Shown: piece after piece, positions 61,537-64,000 of the stretch
How positions within the stretch are numbered: the stretch's first letter is position 1
How the letters are laid out: each line of letters opens with the position of its first letter
Origin: Bacillus sp. EB106-08-02-XG196
GTDB lineage: Bacteria > Bacillota > Bacilli > Bacillales > Cytobacillaceae
Assembly: GCF_013396335.1 (NCBI RefSeq)
Contig: NZ_JABWSY010000009.1
Span: 186,001-250,000, forward strand
Direction of reading: 5' to 3'
DNA length: 64,000 nt
Made by a program: the position numbers and the translations under genes
Notes under the pieces: model-generated
The model's database searches: none
Seen by the model: only the letters and a program-made list of their open reading frames with translations
Told to the model about the DNA's origin: nothing

Positions 61537-62549
61537 CAGTAAGTTAAATGCTCCTTGTCAGTTACTCTTTTCCGGAAAACATAATAACTCCAAATTGTAT
61601 ATCCTAAAACGAATGGTAAGACGGTAAATGCAACGATAGTCATTATTTTTAACGAATAGTCCCCGCTCGCTGCATTATATACCGTTAAATCAAAATCCTT
61701 ATCAATACTGCTAATCATCACCCTTGGAAATAGGCCAACAAAGATGGCTGATACCGTGAATGCTAAACCAAGACCGGACATCGTAAACGATAATCCTTCG
61801 CGTTTCTTCAGGTTGAAATAGTACACTAAGCCGTATGCTGCTACTATTAAACCTGCAAGAATTAGTTCAGGTACACGTCTAACTTCAAAAATATCCGTCA
61901 TAAACCATGACAATACTACGAACACAACGAGCGAGCCTAATACGGCAAGAGTTACCTTTTTAGCCAATAGACTGGAGCGCTTTCGAAGCTCCCCTTCTGT
62001 TTTTAAAGAAAGGAAGTTAAGTCCATGTAAGAAGCAGAGTAAGGTTACGGTGAGTCCTCCCCATAGAGAGTAAACTTTAATGAAATCTGTAAAACCTGCT
62101 GACATATTCATGTCTTCTTTGATTGGCATTCCTCTAAGCATACTGGTAAAAAGAACTCCCAATAGGAATGGCGGCAGTAAGCTGCTGATAAAAATAACCC
62201 AGTCCCACACATTGGTCCATCGTGGATTCTCGACCTTACGGCGGAATTCAAACGATACCCCTCTTCCTATTAAACATAGGAGAACAGCTAATAATGGCAA
62301 GTAATAACCGCTGAACATCGTCGCATACCAATGTGGAAAGGCTGCAAAAATAGCTCCACCACCCGTTAATAGCCAAACTTCATTCGCATCCCAGAATGGC
62401 CCTATTGTATTGATCATCACTGTTCGTTCTATTTGATTTCGAGCTAAAAGCCTCGTGGACATACCTACTCCAAAATCGAATCCCTCTAGGAAAAAGAAAC
62501 CAATAAAGACTACGGCGATTAAGACAAACCATAATTCACTTAACTCCAT
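61536..62549 (-). CDS. cydB: Cytochrome bd ubiquinol/menaquinol oxidase subunit II (CydB)
   Basis: This 337-residue protein has eight to nine membrane helices. The N-terminus MELSELWFVLIAVVFIGFFFLEGFDFGVGM is the family signature, followed by GPFWDANEVWLLTGGGAIFAAFPHWYA. It is the non-haem partner of CydA. The ATG at 62549 has AGGTG 6 bases upstream and starts one base after the cydA stop; the GTG at 62558 overlaps that site and is rejected. Confidence 0.97.
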   Translation of the reverse strand: MELSELWFVLIAVVFIGFFFLEGFDFGVGMSTRLLARNQIERTVMINTIGPFWDANEVWLLTGGGAIFAAFPHWYATMFSGYYLPLLAVLLCLIGRGVSFEFRRKVENPRWTNVWDWVIFISSLLPPFLLGVLFTSMLRGMPIKEDMNMSAGFTDFIKVYSLWGGLTVTLLCFLHGLNFLSLKTEGELRKRSSLLAKKVTLAVLGSLVVFVVLSWFMTDIFEVRRVPELILAGLIVAAYGLVYYFNLKKREGLSFTMSGLGLAFTVSAIFVGLFPRVMISSIDKDFDLTVYNAASGDYSLKIMTIVAFTVLPFVLGYTIWSYYVFRKRVTDKEHLTY

Positions 62550-62550
62550 C

Positions 62551-63957
62551 TTAAGCACCTACCTTTTTAAATGGATCGGTTGTTACTTTCGCCATGACAC
62601 CATGACCAACATCCGGACCCTTTTTAATTTCACGGACCATCAAATAAACCATTACACCTAAAAGCACAGTGAACACTAGAAGATACATGATGGTTGAAAA
62701 TAGAATCATTCCTGCCGAAACATTTGGAGAAATGGAATCAGCTGTGGTCATTAGTCCAAATACCGTCCACGGCTGACGCCCCACCTCGGTCATAATCCAT
62801 CCAGCGGTATTCGCCAAAAATGGAAATAAAATCGCTGGCAGCAGGAGTTTTAAAAACAAGTTACTGTTTTCCAATTTTCCTTTTCTCCATAGGTAAAGAC
62901 CAGAAAAGGATAAGAGGATCATTGCCAACCCAAAACCAATCATGAGCCTAAAGCTCCAATAAGTTGTTTTTACCGGCGGAATATAGTTGGTACCTTCACC
63001 AACGACAGAATCATATTTATCGGTATATTCTTTTTGGAGTGTTTCAATGCCTTTAAGGCTGCCTTCAAATTTTGAATACGCCAAGAAACTCATCGCGTAG
63101 GGAATATTAATTTCAAACTTATTCTCATGTTTCTCAGTATTAATAATGGCAAATGCTGACCAAGGAGCCGGGTCTTGTGAATCCTCCCAAATCCCTTCAG
63201 CTGCAGCCATTTTCATCGGCTGTGTTTTCACTAAGTATTGTGCTTGTGAATGTCCGCTTAGGGCAGTGCCAATACTTCCGATTAAACCAATGATAATAGC
63301 TAATTTCATCGATTTTTTATAAAACTCGATATGTTTTTTCTTAAGTAGATTAATAGCACTTACCCCTGCAATAAAGAATGCTGCAGTACATAACGCGCCA
63401 GTTAATACATGAGGGAATTCAACTAATAATTGCCCGTTCGTGATTAAAGCAAAGAAATCATTCATCTCCGCGCGCCCATTGTTCATCTCAAATCCAACTG
63501 GCACCTGCATAAAGGAATTGGCAGTCAAAATCCAAAAACCAGATAATATGGTTCCGAGTGACACTAGCCAGATACAAGCTAAATGAACTTTTTTTGATAA
63601 ACGATCCCAGCCAAAAATCCACAATCCGATAAACGTTGATTCCATAAAAAAGGCTAGCAGCGCTTCGATTGCAAGCGGGGCTCCAAATACATCACCTACA
63701 AATCTTGAGTAATCTGACCAGTTCATACCAAATTGAAATTCTTGAATGATTCCTGTTACTACTCCGACTGCAAAGTTAATTAAAAATAGATGTCCCCAAA
63801 ACTTTGCCATTTTCTTGTATACTTCCTTCTTTTTCACCACGTACAAGGTTTCCATTAAGGCAACCATAAAGACTAACCCAATGGAAAGCGGTACAAAGAA
63901 GAAGTGAAAAATGGTTGTCGCGGCAAATTGAGTTCTTGCCAGCAATACTGCATCCAC
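62551..63957 (-). CDS. cydA: Cytochrome bd menaquinol oxidase subunit I (CydA)
   Basis: This 468-residue protein has nine membrane helices. Haem-ligand histidines: His in ATTIFHFFFVPLS (about 18) and His in VEFPHVLTGALC (about 187), with Met ligand in the LMIGFGLAMILL/GWIMTEVGRQPW region. The Q-loop (about 230-330) is the short Bacillus form. GTG start at 63957 with AAGGAGG 8 bases before it. It reduces O2 at high affinity with menaquinol. First gene of the operon; its promoter is mostly outside the window. Confidence 0.97.
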   Translation of the reverse strand: MDAVLLARTQFAATTIFHFFFVPLSIGLVFMVALMETLYVVKKKEVYKKMAKFWGHLFLINFAVGVVTGIIQEFQFGMNWSDYSRFVGDVFGAPLAIEALLAFFMESTFIGLWIFGWDRLSKKVHLACIWLVSLGTILSGFWILTANSFMQVPVGFEMNNGRAEMNDFFALITNGQLLVEFPHVLTGALCTAAFFIAGVSAINLLKKKHIEFYKKSMKLAIIIGLIGSIGTALSGHSQAQYLVKTQPMKMAAAEGIWEDSQDPAPWSAFAIINTEKHENKFEINIPYAMSFLAYSKFEGSLKGIETLQKEYTDKYDSVVGEGTNYIPPVKTTYWSFRLMIGFGLAMILLSFSGLYLWRKGKLENSNLFLKLLLPAILFPFLANTAGWIMTEVGRQPWTVFGLMTTADSISPNVSAGMILFSTIMYLLVFTVLLGVMVYLMVREIKKGPDVGHGVMAKVTTDPFKKVGA

Positions 63958-63982
63958 AATCAGGACCTCCTTAAAATAATAA

Positions 63983-63998
63983 TGTTCAACACTTCACA
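63983..63998. promoter_or_regulatory. Possible Rex half-site upstream of cydA
   Basis: Read leftwards, TGTGAAGTGTTGAACA resembles the Rex box TGTGAA-N4-TTCACA with two mismatches. B. subtilis Rex represses cydABCD. The window ends 2 bases further on, so the rest of the control region cannot be seen. Confidence 0.35.
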
Positions 63999-64000
63999 AA

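Overview
The window is chromosomal DNA of a low-GC, endospore-forming Bacillaceae. The evidence is a gerA-gerB-gerC germinant-receptor operon, a YjcZ-type spore peptide, a B. subtilis-like set of ypm, ypg and yph genes, AGGAGG-type ribosome sites with frequent TTG and GTG starts, and A/T-rich intergenic DNA with compact hairpin terminators. A Neobacillus- or Bacillus-like genus is likely, but the species cannot be named from sequence alone. No rRNA, tRNA, insertion sequence, prophage or CRISPR array was seen.

Layout. 1-3114 is the start of a giant TPR protein with an embedded C39-type cysteine-peptidase domain (its C-terminus lies outside the window). 3257-10764 holds a Ktr/Trk K+ channel, a NERD-domain protein bracketed by two arrays of 20-bp-period repeats, an FAD oxidoreductase behind a PurR-like double box, msrA-msrB, and rsgA behind a leader-peptide attenuator. 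11072-20150 carries a DUF4397 protein, ypmQ-ypmR-ypmS, gerA-gerB-gerC, a metallo-beta-lactamase-fold gene behind a FadR-type operator, a DegV protein and a YpmT-like gene. 20330-30418 is a complete uptake [NiFe]-hydrogenase locus read leftwards: small subunit, large subunit, cytochrome b, protease, a Rieske-like four-Cys protein and hypA-B-F-C-D-E. tatC and tatA (30636-31700) lie next to it.

32313-33604 is thyA-folA. 33682-45000 looks like an inserted accessory block: a lethal-factor-like metalloprotease and two Ter tellurite/stress gene groups, terD-terD-telA-yceG and HAD-PRTase-PRTase-aldolase-terC-terD. Each group starts with a near-consensus ECF sigma-W-type promoter. Ordinary core genes resume at 45101: ypjP, brxA, ypgR, an ABC-F ATPase, ypgQ, degV, fhs, metA, mntR and topB. 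The window ends with cydC-cydD-cydB-cydA.

How the genes work together. The hydrogenase heterodimer should be exported by Tat, take up H2 and pass electrons through its cytochrome b to the quinone pool, which cytochrome bd (cydAB) can oxidise under low O2. The Ter block combines metal-stress proteins (TerD, TerC, TelA) with a set of enzymes predicted in the literature to make a nucleoside-like metabolite. The two sigma-W-like promoters suggest both halves answer the same envelope stress.
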